A DNA stretch of 64,000 bases from Heliomicrobium gestii (GTDB taxonomy: Bacteria; Bacillota; Desulfitobacteriia; Heliobacteriales; Heliobacteriaceae): the NCBI RefSeq assembly GCF_009877435.1, contig NZ_WXEX01000012.1:62001-126000 (forward strand). Direction: 5' to 3'. Position numbers and translations under genes: made by a program. The first letter of the stretch is position 1; every line of letters starts with the position of its first letter. The notes under the pieces are model-generated. The model was not told where the DNA came from. It searched no databases and saw only the letters and a list, made by a program, of their open reading frames with translations. Shown piece by piece: positions 1 through 8,107 of the stretch.

Positions 1-1013
1 GTGGACAGATGGAGCGGCTCTTTGGGCTGCTCCACATTCACACCGGCCACGATCAGATAGTTGGGATCGGAAAAGTCAGGGAAACAGCGGATCTGATCGT
101 AACCGACGCGTAGTTTGTCCTCCCCTGTGGCTGTGTCTTTATACCAGGGGAGGATGTCGGGCGTCTCATTTTCGGGAAGATGGACACCGAGGCGACGGTT
201 GGCAATCAAATAAAGGGCCGAACCGATCTTGCGCGAAGACACATAGGCGCCTTGGATCGCCGTCTCCCGCGATTTCTGTGGATTGGCTTTGTCGGCGATG
301 TCATAGACGATCGCCTTGACCACGCCCGCATAAGGGAAATAATGAGGCGGCGCGATCATGGCCCGTTTTTCCGCTATCTGACCTTGATCGCTCGCCAGCA
401 ACACCTCATCGCGGCCGCTGCCGATGACGACCAGGTCTTTCCCGTCCACATAGATCTCACGGGGCGCAAAGAAGGCGTCATCGAATCGAATGACCGAGGC
501 GATCGCCATCTCGCCGGCCGGTTGGGCTTTCGCGATGATGACGCGCCGATTATTGACCTGGTAGATGTACTCGCCATCGGTCTTGACGATATCCGCCTCA
601 TCGACGCCTTCCACCTGCACGTTCGTCGTCGAGTGGTCTTGGGCCGCCTTGGCCGATGCGAAACTGGATGATGCGGCGTTCTTCGCCTGTGGCGCCGCCG
701 AAGCGGGCGCCGCCATAGCCGCCTGCCGTTCGACCAAACCGGTATCCGCCATGGCGCCCGTCGTTTGCGCCGGGGCGCTGTTTGCCTTCATCCCATAGCC
801 GTCATCACGCTCCGACGCCCGTTGAATCCATTGTTTGAGATTCTCGTAAGAGCCGACGACAGGCAGGTCCTCCTGCACCGAAGACTCGCCCGCCGCGAGG
901 GCTTGACAGCCGCTCATGAGGACGCCGCTGAACAGGGCGACGACCAATGCCTGGCTCACCCAATGCTTCTGTTTTTTGAATAGGCCCGTCAAGGGACTCT
1001 CCACCTTTCCCAT
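1..1013 (-). CDS. Secreted beta-propeller domain lipoprotein (C-terminus beyond window)
   Basis: The frame is open from an ATG at 1011-1013 to the left edge of the window, so about 337 residues are visible and the C-terminus is missing. The N-terminus has basic residues, a hydrophobic stretch and a Cys (LFSGVLMSGCQA, about residues 27-38) typical of a lipoprotein signal. A low-complexity Ala/Ser/Gln linker follows. The stretch NVQVEGVDEADIVKTDGEY opens a domain I recognise as the C-terminal beta-propeller family (PF09826), found in secreted Firmicutes and archaeal proteins of unknown function. Later segments (IYVDGKDLVVIGSG, GAYVSSRKIGSALYLIANRR) look like propeller blades. It probably sits on the outer face of the membrane. 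It is divergent from the Cys-rich gene at 1230. Confidence 0.85.
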   Translation of the reverse strand, partial: MGKVESPLTGLFKKQKHWVSQALVVALFSGVLMSGCQALAAGESSVQEDLPVVGSYENLKQWIQRASERDDGYGMKANSAPAQTTGAMADTGLVERQAAMAAPASAAPQAKNAASSSFASAKAAQDHSTTNVQVEGVDEADIVKTDGEYIYQVNNRRVIIAKAQPAGEMAIASVIRFDDAFFAPREIYVDGKDLVVIGSGRDEVLLASDQGQIAEKRAMIAPPHYFPYAGVVKAIVYDIADKANPQKSRETAIQGAYVSSRKIGSALYLIANRRLGVHLPENETPDILPWYKDTATGEDKLRVGYDQIRCFPDFSDPNYLIVAGVNVEQPKEPLHLS

Positions 1014-1156
1014 CGATTGGTCTGCACCCTTGAGACGGCTGTACCGTTGCTTTTGTTCCACCTATGATCCGCTTCACCCAGATTATTTTGGAGAGCTGGA
1101 AACGGTTCCTTGAATTGCCTATGAAAAAACCAATTGATAAATAATTCGTTGGGAGA

Positions 1157-1185
1157 TTGTAACATGCTCCTATTTATGCTATGGT
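1157..1185 (+). promoter_or_regulatory. Candidate sigma-A promoter for the Cys-rich gene
   Basis: TTGTAA at 1157-1162 and TATGGT at 1180-1185 are separated by 17 bases and lie about 45 bases upstream of the ATG at 1230. Both hexamers are imperfect, so this is a reasonable but unproven promoter. Confidence 0.4.
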
Positions 1186-1229
1186 AATGGAAAGGATTCA
1201 CGCGTGAGCGTATCTGGGAGGTGATCGTT

Positions 1230-1712
1230 ATGGCCCTTGAAACGACCTCCACCCCCGTGAACGACCTTTGCCCCATCCATCCCCGTCTCTCGTCCCATTG
1301 CCTTTCTCTGGAGGCATGTGATCATTGTGATCCTCGGCAATGCGTCAGCGGCTTGATTCGCAGGCTTTCGGAGCAGGCGAAGTTTGACCGTTGCCACAAC
1401 CGGGTGAAACAGGCATCACAGGGGGGAACGCAATCGGTCAGCCGCCGCGACGCCGTCGGACTGCTGGCCCTCTTCCTGGCTCGTTGCTCTCACTGCGGCA
1501 ACGAACACAAGGAGGAGTGCGAACTCAACCTCGCCCGGCTCGGCCTTGAGTACGCCCTGACGAGCCATGGCGACTTGTTCGCCTACCAGGGAAATCCGGT
1601 CCTCTTTCTCCTCAACCTGCGCAAAACAGACCCGGCGCTGGCCGACGAAGTGACGCGCGAATACGACCGGATCCGTTCCCAATGGGATCGTCCGGCGCCT
1701 GTAAAGCCCTAG
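1230..1712 (+). CDS. Cys-rich hypothetical protein, possible metal-binding
   Basis: A protein of 160 residues. The ATG at 1230 is preceded by GGGAGG at 1216-1221 with good spacing. A GTG at 1221 in the same frame overlaps that ribosome site and is less likely. It is soluble, with no signal peptide or membrane segment. Cysteines cluster as CDHC...C near residues 30-40 and as CSHCG...EEC near residues 87-98, each with neighbouring His, which suggests zinc or an Fe-S/metal site. The middle and C-terminal parts look helical. I do not recognise the family. It stands alone between a divergent lipoprotein gene and a convergent efflux pump, and is followed by a clear terminator. Confidence 0.7.
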   Translation: MALETTSTPVNDLCPIHPRLSSHCLSLEACDHCDPRQCVSGLIRRLSEQAKFDRCHNRVKQASQGGTQSVSRRDAVGLLALFLARCSHCGNEHKEECELNLARLGLEYALTSHGDLFAYQGNPVLFLLNLRKTDPALADEVTREYDRIRSQWDRPAPVKP

Positions 1713-1734
1713 GCATCATCGTTACGGCATAATA

Positions 1735-1768
1735 AAAAGCGGTCCCCGCCAGGGACCGCTTTTCTTTT
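1735..1768. terminator. Bidirectional intrinsic terminator
   Basis: AGCGGTCCC at 1738-1746 pairs with GGGACCGCT at 1752-1760 around a 5-base loop. It is flanked by an A-run on the left and a T-run on the right, so it can serve both the Cys-rich gene (+) and the MFS gene (-) that converge here. Confidence 0.85.
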
Positions 1769-3152
1769 ACCCGTTTTCCCGCAACCTTGTCGTAAGGAGC
1801 AACCCAACCAGCGCGATGACCACCAGGGCGGTGAAGATATCGACAAAGCCGTCTCGCGGACGGCCCACGCCCGTCGCCGCCGCCAGCAACCCGCCCATGA
1901 CGACGGGACCGAGCGTATTGCCGAAGGATCGAATGACGGTCATCACCGCCAGGCCGCTTGACACCTCCCGCTTCTCGACCTCACTCATGACCAGCGTGTT
2001 CAACGGCGAGCCGACGATCAGCCCCAAGCCGCCTCCGAGCAGGATGAAGCCAGAGGTGACGCTCAGGATGTGGACGGTCGTCACATCGGCAGGCGAACCG
2101 ATCCGCTCGACCAGCATAGCCAGGACGACAGACCCGGCGGCGGTGGCGCCAAAACCAAGGGAAAGGGTCCGGGAAGCGCCGAAGCGATCGACGATAAAAC
2201 CGCCGAGGGGCGCTGTGACCACACTGGCCAGGGCCAGGGGCACAACCATGTAGGAGGCCTTCCCGGCCGGAAAGTGCAGGACATACTCCACATAGGCGGG
2301 CAGGAACAGAACCGTCAGCATCACCATGCCGGACAGCGCCGCCAAGGCGAAGACCGTCACGAGCCGGGGGTTTTGAAAAAAGGCGGGGTTGACGACCGGA
2401 TCTTCAGCCTTCCCCTCCACCCGGATGAGCAGCGGGATGAGGAGCAGGCCGGCCAGCAGAAAGAGATAGACGTTGGGCATCCACACGCCGGACCAGCCCT
2501 TTTGCCCCTGAATGTGGGTGAGTCCCAGCATGAAGCAAAAGATGACCGCCCCGACGAGCAGTGCGCCGCGCCAATCCATGGCCTTGACCTGAGGATCCAG
2601 ATCTTCGGGCACGCCGGCGGCCAAGAGGATGATCAGCGCCGCCGCCGGGATGTTGATCAGGAACAGCCAGGGCCAGGACAGATACTGGATGACGACCCCG
2701 CCCAGGATCGGCGCCACGATCGAAGCCATCCCCCAGGTGGCCCCATAAAGGCCCAGCGCTCTCCCCCGCTGTTCCTTGGGAAAAGCGAGGCCGATCTCCG
2801 CCACGGCCACCGGCAGGATGCCGCCGCCGCCCAAAGCCTGCACGGCCCGGCCGGCCAGCAGCTGATACAGATTTCCAGAGAAACTGCAAATCAGCGAACC
2901 GGCGGCAAAGAGAGCCATGCCGGTCATGAAGATGCGCCGCCGGCCATGACGATCGGCCAGCTTGGCCGTGATCGGCATGGACACGGCGTAGACGAGCGTA
3001 TAGACGGTGACCGCCCAGACGCCCCATTTGGGCGATATGTCAAAATCACGAACGATCGTCGTCAGCGCCGGTCCGATGATGCCCTGATCGAGGGCGCCTA
3101 AAAACACGCCCGACAAAAAGGTGACAAGGATGCGAATCTGCTGGACGGTCAA
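1767..3152 (-). CDS. MFS drug efflux transporter, DHA2 (EmrB/QacA) type
   Basis: A 461-residue polytopic membrane protein of the major facilitator superfamily. The first helix carries LDQGIIGPAL (about residues 20-30), resembling the DHA2-family TM1 motif with its Asp. The cytoplasmic loop after TM2 has the MFS motif A, AKLADRHGRRRIF (about residues 63-75). QALGGGGILPVA near residue 110 and GATWGMASIVAPILGG near residue 140 resemble motifs B and C of proton antiporters. About 14 hydrophobic segments are present, as expected for DHA2. It probably exports a drug or metabolite using the proton gradient. No regulator or membrane-fusion partner is adjacent, so the substrate cannot be predicted. 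Confidence 0.9.
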   Translation of the reverse strand: MTVQQIRILVTFLSGVFLGALDQGIIGPALTTIVRDFDISPKWGVWAVTVYTLVYAVSMPITAKLADRHGRRRIFMTGMALFAAGSLICSFSGNLYQLLAGRAVQALGGGGILPVAVAEIGLAFPKEQRGRALGLYGATWGMASIVAPILGGVVIQYLSWPWLFLINIPAAALIILLAAGVPEDLDPQVKAMDWRGALLVGAVIFCFMLGLTHIQGQKGWSGVWMPNVYLFLLAGLLLIPLLIRVEGKAEDPVVNPAFFQNPRLVTVFALAALSGMVMLTVLFLPAYVEYVLHFPAGKASYMVVPLALASVVTAPLGGFIVDRFGASRTLSLGFGATAAGSVVLAMLVERIGSPADVTTVHILSVTSGFILLGGGLGLIVGSPLNTLVMSEVEKREVSSGLAVMTVIRSFGNTLGPVVMGGLLAAATGVGRPRDGFVDIFTALVVIALVGLLLTTRLRENG

Positions 3153-3452
3153 GGAGAATCCTTCTTTCCGTTGATAGTCACTCGTAGTTTTTTGTTATTG
3201 AAGTCGATAGCAAAAGCGTTTTCATTCCTGTTTTTTCGTACAATCATGGCATATTTAATTTATTTTCGTCAAAAAGACGGAATATCCTGCGTGGAAGGAT
3301 CGGTCTCGACCTCCGGCGAAATAGCAACAGCACGATTCCATCGGGCAGACGACATACGACATAGGAAAGACAACCGAGAAAGAAGACGAATAAAGAATGC
3401 AGAAAAAAACCACAGGGAAGATCACCTGGGTAAACCTGCTGGGAGGATTCGA

Positions 3453-4520
3453 ATGACACGAGAACACAGCAAAAAGGGCGCCACGGAACTGCCCCATCCC
3501 TTGATGCGCAATTCCAACGCGCCGCAGAACCGCACCCTTTTTCTCGAAGCCGACGATTGGCAGCGCTACAGCGAGATCCCCTCGATTGACGAACTGGGCT
3601 GTGACAATGTGACCGTTCATCGACCGATCGGCAACGAACAGTTCGACGATGGACGTCTCGATGATGAACGACTCGACGAAGGGCGACCTGACGATCATCG
3701 AGCTGCTGAAGAGCACCATGAGCGCTGGCAAGCAGACCGGATTTACTGCGGCGACGCGCTAGCAGGGTTGTCACGACTGCCGGACCAGTCGGTCGATCTG
3801 ATTTTCGCCGACCCGCCCTATTTTGGATTGAAAAAAGATTATGGGTCGGGCAAACGTTCCAACCCCTGGAAACGGCTCGACGAATACATCGAATGGAACC
3901 GCGCCTGGCTGGCCGAGGCGGCTCGCCTGTTAAAGCCCCATGGCGCCATCTACGTCTGTTGCGACTGGGAGTATTCCGGGCGCCTTCAGGAACTGCTCTC
4001 TGAACCCTTCAAGGTCCTGAACCGGATCACCTGGCGGCGCGAGAAGGGCCGCGGCGCCGCGAAGAACTGGAAAAACAACATGGAAGATATCTGGTTCGCC
4101 GTCGTTGACAGCGCCCAATACATCTTCAATTTGGAAGAGGTAAAGTTTCGCAAGGAGATCATCGCCCCTTACACCACCGCCGACGGGAAACCGAAGGACT
4201 GGGTGGAAACCGATACGGGCGAGCGCTTTCGCATGACCTGCCCGCCCAACATCTGGACCGATCTGACGGTGCCTTTCTGGTCCATGCCCGAAAACACACC
4301 CCACCCCACCCAGAAACCAGAAAAACTCGTTGAGCGGTGCATCCTCGCCAGCAGCCACCCCGGCGCGCTCGTGCTCGATCCCTTCATGGGCTCCGGCACA
4401 ACCGCCGCCGTCGCCCGCCGGCTCGGCAGGCGGTTCATCGGCTTTGAGACGAACGAGGATTACATTCGTTTGGCGTTGAAGCGGCTTGATCGGATGGAAC
4501 AGATGGAACAGATGGATTAG
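3453..4520 (+). CDS. Orphan DNA methyltransferase, beta-class (N6-adenine or N4-cytosine)
   Basis: I place the start at the ATG at 3453, which follows GGGAGG at 3441-3446. The same frame is open upstream to 3171, but that part is AT-rich and does not look coding. The 355-residue protein has the catalytic motif ADPPYFGL (D120PPY123), then HPTQKP (284-289), then the S-adenosylmethionine-binding motif DPFMGSGT (309-316). Motif IV before motif I defines the beta class; DPPY favours adenine-N6 but does not prove it. Residues 1-95 form an acidic, partly repetitive extension (DDGRLDDERLDEGRPDD) of unknown role. No restriction endonuclease or specificity subunit is adjacent: the neighbours are an efflux pump and a radical SAM gene. 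It is therefore an orphan methylase that could act in epigenetic regulation or as an anti-restriction remnant. Confidence 0.85.
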   Translation: MTREHSKKGATELPHPLMRNSNAPQNRTLFLEADDWQRYSEIPSIDELGCDNVTVHRPIGNEQFDDGRLDDERLDEGRPDDHRAAEEHHERWQADRIYCGDALAGLSRLPDQSVDLIFADPPYFGLKKDYGSGKRSNPWKRLDEYIEWNRAWLAEAARLLKPHGAIYVCCDWEYSGRLQELLSEPFKVLNRITWRREKGRGAAKNWKNNMEDIWFAVVDSAQYIFNLEEVKFRKEIIAPYTTADGKPKDWVETDTGERFRMTCPPNIWTDLTVPFWSMPENTPHPTQKPEKLVERCILASSHPGALVLDPFMGSGTTAAVARRLGRRFIGFETNEDYIRLALKRLDRMEQMEQMD

Positions 4521-4559
4521 GCGGAACAGGTGGATTAGGGTGGAACAGGCGGATCAGGG
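4496..4559. repeat. Seven-copy degenerate 9-bp tandem repeat across convergent gene ends
   Basis: Units of the type GGAACAGAT/GGATTAGGC/GGAACAGGT recur with 9-bp spacing, apart from one 10-bp unit. The array covers the last codons and stop of the methyltransferase (encoding MEQMEQMD) and reaches the stop of the radical SAM gene at 4554. The period is a multiple of three, so the copies inside the methyltransferase stay in frame. Confidence 0.75.
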
Positions 4560-5519
4560 GACAGGAACATAATCGATACACTTCTTCCCCTGCCAGGAGT
4601 TGCGCTCCTCCAACAGTCGGTCGATCCCTTGTAGCGTTCCCCATTTGCGGGTGATCCACTGGGGCGCCACGAGCAACTCTTGGGGGGCGTCGCCGGTGAG
4701 CCGTTGAATCACCATCTCCGGCGGCAGGATCTCCAAGGTGTCCACAACGAGGCGGACATAACTGTCCCGGTCGAGCAACGGCGCCTCCCCGGCCGCATGC
4801 CAATCGGCGAGGCGGGTGCCTTTCATCACATGGAGGGAGTGAAACTTGACGCCCTGCACATCCATGGCGGCGACGGCCCGGCCAGTCTCCGCCATGGCCG
4901 CTTCCCCCTCACCAGGGAGTCCATAGATGATGTGGACACAGACGCGGATGCCGCGAGCGCGCAGCTTTTCCAGGGCCCGATAGAAGGTTGCCGCATCATG
5001 CCCCCGGTTGATTCGCCGCAGGGTGTCGTCATGGATGCTCTGCAATCCCAACTCGACCCAGAGGTAGGTGCGGCCGTTCAATTCCGCCAACAGGTCGAGC
5101 ACATCGTCAGGCAGGCAGTCGGGCCGGGTCGACAGGGAGAGCCCGACAACGCCCTCCTGAGCCAGCGCCTCCTCGTAGAGCAGGCGCAACAACGAGGGAT
5201 CGCCGTATGTATTGGAGAAGGCTTGAAAATAGGCGATGTACTTGCCCTGTGCCCACTTGCTCTTCAGCCGCTCCCGGACCTGCCGGAACTGATCGCGGAT
5301 CGCCTCCGAAGGATCGCCGGCGCAAGCGCCCGAACCCTGGGGGCAGCAGAAGACACAGCCCCCCGACCCCACCTTCCCGTCACGGTTCGGACAGGTCAGA
5401 CCGGCGTTGAGGGATACCTTCATCACCTTTTCGCCGAAGCGGGCGCGCAGGTGATGGTTCCAGGAGTGATAGCGCTTGTCCCCCCAGAATTGGGGGGTTT
5501 TTTCATTTTGGGACGTCAA
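4554..5519 (-). CDS. ytqA: Radical SAM protein, YtqA/YhcC family (TIGR01212)
   Basis: A 321-residue radical SAM enzyme. The cluster-binding cysteines are C43-X11-C55-X2-C58 (in NAGLTCPNRDG and GGCVFC), the spacing of this family and of Elp3-like enzymes. The start of the core is FWGDKRYHSWNHHLRARFG, and later family motifs include YFQAFSNTYGD and LSTRPDCL. Work on the Bacillus homologue YtqA (called MnmL) has linked it to wobble-uridine tRNA modification; I recall this and cannot check it. The usual partner methyltransferase YtqB is not adjacent. The C-terminal region (TGDAPQELLVAPQWITRKWG) matches the conserved family tail, so the gene appears intact. Confidence 0.9.
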   Translation of the reverse strand: MTSQNEKTPQFWGDKRYHSWNHHLRARFGEKVMKVSLNAGLTCPNRDGKVGSGGCVFCCPQGSGACAGDPSEAIRDQFRQVRERLKSKWAQGKYIAYFQAFSNTYGDPSLLRLLYEEALAQEGVVGLSLSTRPDCLPDDVLDLLAELNGRTYLWVELGLQSIHDDTLRRINRGHDAATFYRALEKLRARGIRVCVHIIYGLPGEGEAAMAETGRAVAAMDVQGVKFHSLHVMKGTRLADWHAAGEAPLLDRDSYVRLVVDTLEILPPEMVIQRLTGDAPQELLVAPQWITRKWGTLQGIDRLLEERNSWQGKKCIDYVPVP

Positions 5520-5554
5520 ATGGGCTCCCGCCTTTCATGGCCTTCGTAACAAAA

Positions 5555-5597
5555 CTGTCACCATGCTGTGACCATGCTGTCACCGCGCTGTCGCAGA
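5555..5597. repeat. 11-bp tandem repeat
   Basis: CTGTCACCATG, CTGTGACCATG, CTGTCACCGCG and a partial CTGTCGC lie head to tail in the gap between the divergent radical SAM and DUF2680 genes. The repeat length matches roughly one DNA helical turn, so a protein-binding array is possible. A chance expansion is equally possible. Confidence 0.7.
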
Positions 5598-5754
5598 AAC
5601 GACACGCCGGAGAGGTAAACTAAAACCAGAGAGAAACATCAAAAACAAGTCAGCCAAGATGTTCGCCCCCTGAACGGGCAGCCCTCGCCTCCGGGAGCGT
5701 CCCCACAATGTCTCCCGCATATTGCGAAGGCGAAATGAAAGGAGTCGATCCGTT

Positions 5755-6210
5755 ATGGAAAAACTATGGGTAAACCTCAAGAAAAAGTGGATCATCGCCG
5801 GTGTCGCCGGCACGCTCCTCATCAGCACCGCTGGTGTGGCCTCGGCAGCGTTAACGACAGAGCAGACAAATGAAATCACGGCGCTTCGCACCCAGATCCA
5901 CGGGTTGCGCAAGCAGATGGTCCAAAAGTACGCCGACTATGGCGAGATCACGCCGGATCAGGCGAAAGTCATCACTGACCAGATGGATGGGCGCTTCGTA
6001 ACGCGCCTGCAGGGAGGCTTTGCTGACCGGGTACCCGGCCAAAACTGCCGTCTCGTAGATGGTTCCGCCACAACAGGAGGACGGGGTCAATTCGGGAACG
6101 GCGCAGGCGCTGGAATGGGCGTTGGAAAAGGCGCAGGCCGGGGCGCCGGGCAAGGTTCCGCCTTCGGCGCTGGTCAAGGTTTCGGAAACGGTCAAGGTTT
6201 CGGCCGATAA
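5755..6210 (+). CDS. Secreted DUF2680 (YckD-like) protein with Gly-rich tail
   Basis: The start is the ATG at 5755, which opens a signal peptide (MEKLWVNLKKKWIIAGVAG, cleavage near AASA at about residue 30); AAAGGAG lies about 10 bases upstream. Residues about 32-80 (ALTTEQTNEITALRTQIHGL...YGEITPDQAKVITDQM) match DUF2680, a small helical, surface or secreted domain of unknown function in Firmicutes. The last 50 residues are a low-complexity Gly/Ala/Gln/Phe repeat (GAGQGFGNGQGFGR), probably flexible and exported. It is monocistronic with its own terminator. Confidence 0.8.
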   Translation: MEKLWVNLKKKWIIAGVAGTLLISTAGVASAALTTEQTNEITALRTQIHGLRKQMVQKYADYGEITPDQAKVITDQMDGRFVTRLQGGFADRVPGQNCRLVDGSATTGGRGQFGNGAGAGMGVGKGAGRGAGQGSAFGAGQGFGNGQGFGR

Positions 6211-6226
6211 CTCAAAAAATATCCGT

Positions 6227-6262
6227 AAAATCCCTGACGCGCGAAACGTCAGGGATTTTTTA
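6227..6262 (+). terminator. Intrinsic terminator after DUF2680 gene
   Basis: ATCCCTGACG pairs with CGTCAGGGAT around a short loop and is followed by TTTTTT. Confidence 0.85.
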
Positions 6263-6344
6263 TGGAGCCTATTTCGCTGAGGTTATCCTTTCCTTTGCAT
6301 GGGCCTGTATCGGCATTATCAAAAGGCTCGCCTGAAGGCGCCTG

Positions 6345-6602
6345 TCAGTGCCGGATTTCCCCGTGCCATTCGGTATCTTCGGGATCCTCCTCAATGGCTT
6401 CCTCTTCCTCGATGATATCCCAAGACAGGCGGATGCTCATCCCCTGGTGATCGCCACGGTCGAACTTGGTCTGCAACAGAATTTGCTTGGGAACCTCGAT
6501 GTCCCCATCGCCAACCCGAAAAGCGCCGTTTTCCAACTGTTTGATGACGCCGGACAATTCCTTGACCGCTTGATCGATCGTAACGACTCTGGCTCTGGCC
6601 AC
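6345..6602 (-). CDS. Small amphi-Trp-domain-like protein
   Basis: An 85-residue acidic protein starting with GTG at 6602, with GAGGAGGG directly upstream at good spacing. The pattern is an N-terminal helix (VKELSGVIKQLENGAF), a beta stretch (GDIEVPKQILLQTKFDR) and a Trp strand (MSIRLSWDI). This resembles the amphi-Trp domain family of short proteins of unknown function, but the match is from memory. The C-terminus is a run of acidic residues (EEEEAIEEDPEDTEW). It lies between DUF2680 and a Gate-domain pair and is probably transcribed on its own. Confidence 0.6.
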   Translation of the reverse strand: MARARVVTIDQAVKELSGVIKQLENGAFRVGDGDIEVPKQILLQTKFDRGDHQGMSIRLSWDIIEEEEAIEEDPEDTEWHGEIRH

Positions 6603-6663
6603 AAGACTTCCCTCCTCGCCTCATCCCAACGATGTGTTGTGATGAAACTAGTATGGGCAGTTT

Positions 6664-7143
6664 TTACGAGTTTGATTGAGCCGCTTCATGGGCCGGACCG
6701 GGAAGGGGCGGCAGCAGCCACATGGCGAAGAGCGCTGTGATCAGAACCGACGCGACCAAGCGCAGCGCCTGCATGAGCAGGTAGTTGGCGCCGAGCATGG
6801 TGAAGAGCAGCGGATCTTCGATGATGGCATGATTTAAGGAAAGAAAAAGACCGATGACCGTCATCTCCTTGGCGTTGAGCGACCCGTCCTTCCCCGCCTG
6901 GATGAGGACGCCGGCGCCGTAGAGGATGCCGAAGACCAAGCCGACGACCATCGGAACGGCCGCCTCGCCTGGCAGGCGGAAGATCCCCATGACGGGCGCA
7001 AAGAGGCGCGAGCCTCGCTGGACGATATGTAAATCCCGAAGGATTTCCAGAAAAACAATGATCGGGATGAGGATCAGTGCCATTTTTCCGACCTGATAGA
7101 AAGCGTTCTGCGCCCCCATCAGCAATGCAGCGCCGATGTCCAT
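6664..7143 (-). CDS. Gate-domain (nucleoside recognition-like) membrane protein, second of pair
   Basis: A 159-residue membrane protein with about four or five hydrophobic segments. The Gate domain (PF07670) signature includes FLEILRDLHIVQRGSRLFAP and RLPGEAAVPMVVGLVFG. Family members such as SpmA, SpmB and FeoB contain two such gates; here each protein has one half. AAGGGAG precedes the ATG by nine bases. It follows the gene at 7242-7718 with a gap of 98 bases, and the two probably form a heteromeric membrane complex. The transported or sensed compound is unknown; the family name nucleoside recognition is not proof of a nucleoside substrate. Confidence 0.8.
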   Translation of the reverse strand: MDIGAALLMGAQNAFYQVGKMALILIPIIVFLEILRDLHIVQRGSRLFAPVMGIFRLPGEAAVPMVVGLVFGILYGAGVLIQAGKDGSLNAKEMTVIGLFLSLNHAIIEDPLLFTMLGANYLLMQALRLVASVLITALFAMWLLPPLPGPAHEAAQSNS

Positions 7144-7241
7144 GGATCATTACTCCCTTCGAGCCTGTCGGGGGATGCCAGTGGTTGACGAGAGGTTGTT
7201 GAGATGCCACTGTCTTTCCTGGGTCCCTGTTGCCAAAGTTT

Positions 7242-7718
7242 TCAGTTCGGCCAAAGGACATTCAGCAAAAAGGCGAACAGAAACGATGTCAACAAGCGTA
7301 AGCCCGTCAGCTTCCAGGCCGGCGCGCCGAAGTTCTTGGTGATGGCCCCCTCGATCAACAGGCTGTGGGAAATTAAGAGGAAGAAGGCAAAGATGGTCGC
7401 CTGCTTGACTGTCAGATCCAGCGGTGCTGCCGCGCCGATGGCCGCATAGAGGTTTACCGCCAATCCAAGTAAGATGCCCACTGATGCCTCTCCTGGCAAA
7501 CCGATGAATCCAAGGATGGGCGCAAAGGCGTTCCCGAGCATCGCTAGCCACGGCGTTTTGCCCAAAACAGTCACGAGGACGATCAGTGGAACCATGAACT
7601 TGGACATCAGCCAAACGGTTTTCAACCCTTTCGAACAGCCGCGAACAAAGGTGTCTTTGGACACACCTGGTTGCTCGATTACTGAAGGACGGGATGCATC
7701 CATTTCTGTCGGATTCAA
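7242..7718 (-). CDS. Gate-domain (nucleoside recognition-like) membrane protein, first of pair
   Basis: A 158-residue protein related to the downstream one: VWLMSKFMVPLIVLVTVLG, then FAPILGFIGLPGEASVGILLG and NLYAAIGAAAPLDLTVKQA. The motif GLPGEA corresponds to RLPGEA in the partner, which shows that the two are paralogous halves. The start is TTG at 7718, preceded by a G-rich ribosome site (GGGGGTGG); an internal ATG at 7703 is too far from it. It is the first gene of a two-gene unit, with an AT-rich region and a palindrome upstream. Confidence 0.8.
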   Translation of the reverse strand: MNPTEMDASRPSVIEQPGVSKDTFVRGCSKGLKTVWLMSKFMVPLIVLVTVLGKTPWLAMLGNAFAPILGFIGLPGEASVGILLGLAVNLYAAIGAAAPLDLTVKQATIFAFFLLISHSLLIEGAITKNFGAPAWKLTGLRLLTSFLFAFLLNVLWPN

Positions 7719-7848
7719 TCAATCCACCCCCTCGGATAAATGTACACCCCATGAGATAGTGATGCAACCCCTCATGCGGACAGGGTTTACTTTGGTTCGC
7801 TAATGTACCGAATCTTTCAAAAGAAACCGGTATAACAGCAGTGATGTT

Positions 7849-7868
7849 TATACAAGTATAGTTGTATA
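7849..7868. promoter_or_regulatory. 20-bp near-palindrome upstream of the Gate-domain pair
   Basis: TATACAA and TTGTATA flank a 6-base centre, forming an almost perfect dyad about 130 bases upstream of the TTG start at 7718. The shape is that of a repressor operator. The whole 7719-8107 gap is AT-rich and holds nothing else I can name apart from the his terminator at its right end. Confidence 0.45.
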
Positions 7869-8029
7869 TTATCATTTTATTTGATCTGTAAAATTTAGTC
7901 AATGCATTTTTTGCTGTTATTCGACTCGACTTGTTTAGTTACGTTAACTTGATTACAACAGTAGTGAAATGGTTTTTCGCTTTAATCATGTAAATATCAG
8001 AATCAATCATTGCCAATCAGTAAGCGCCA

Positions 8030-8064
8030 TAAAAAAAACGACGCTATTAGCTCTCGCGTCGTTT
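8030..8064 (-). terminator. his operon terminator
   Basis: On the minus strand AAACGACGC pairs with GCGTCGTTT and runs into TTTTTTTT, about 45 bases after the hisIE stop codon. It marks the end of the histidine operon. Confidence 0.85.
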
Positions 8065-8107
8065 CAAATCCAATATTAGGGATTTTTAAGCCGATTGGTC
8101 CAACTAA

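Noticed and set aside
2070-3101. Long ORF opposite the MFS gene (343 codons)
   Set aside because: It lies fully inside a clear transporter on the other strand, is rich in Arg/His/Gln/Asp, and has no ribosome site; GC-biased third positions keep the frame open.
3171-3452. Upstream extension of the methyltransferase frame
   Set aside because: Codons are AT-rich and unlike the rest; GGAGG occurs only before the ATG at 3453.
5580-5912. ORF on the minus strand overlapping the DUF2680 gene start
   Set aside because: It overlaps the signal peptide of the real gene in antisense and has no ribosome site.
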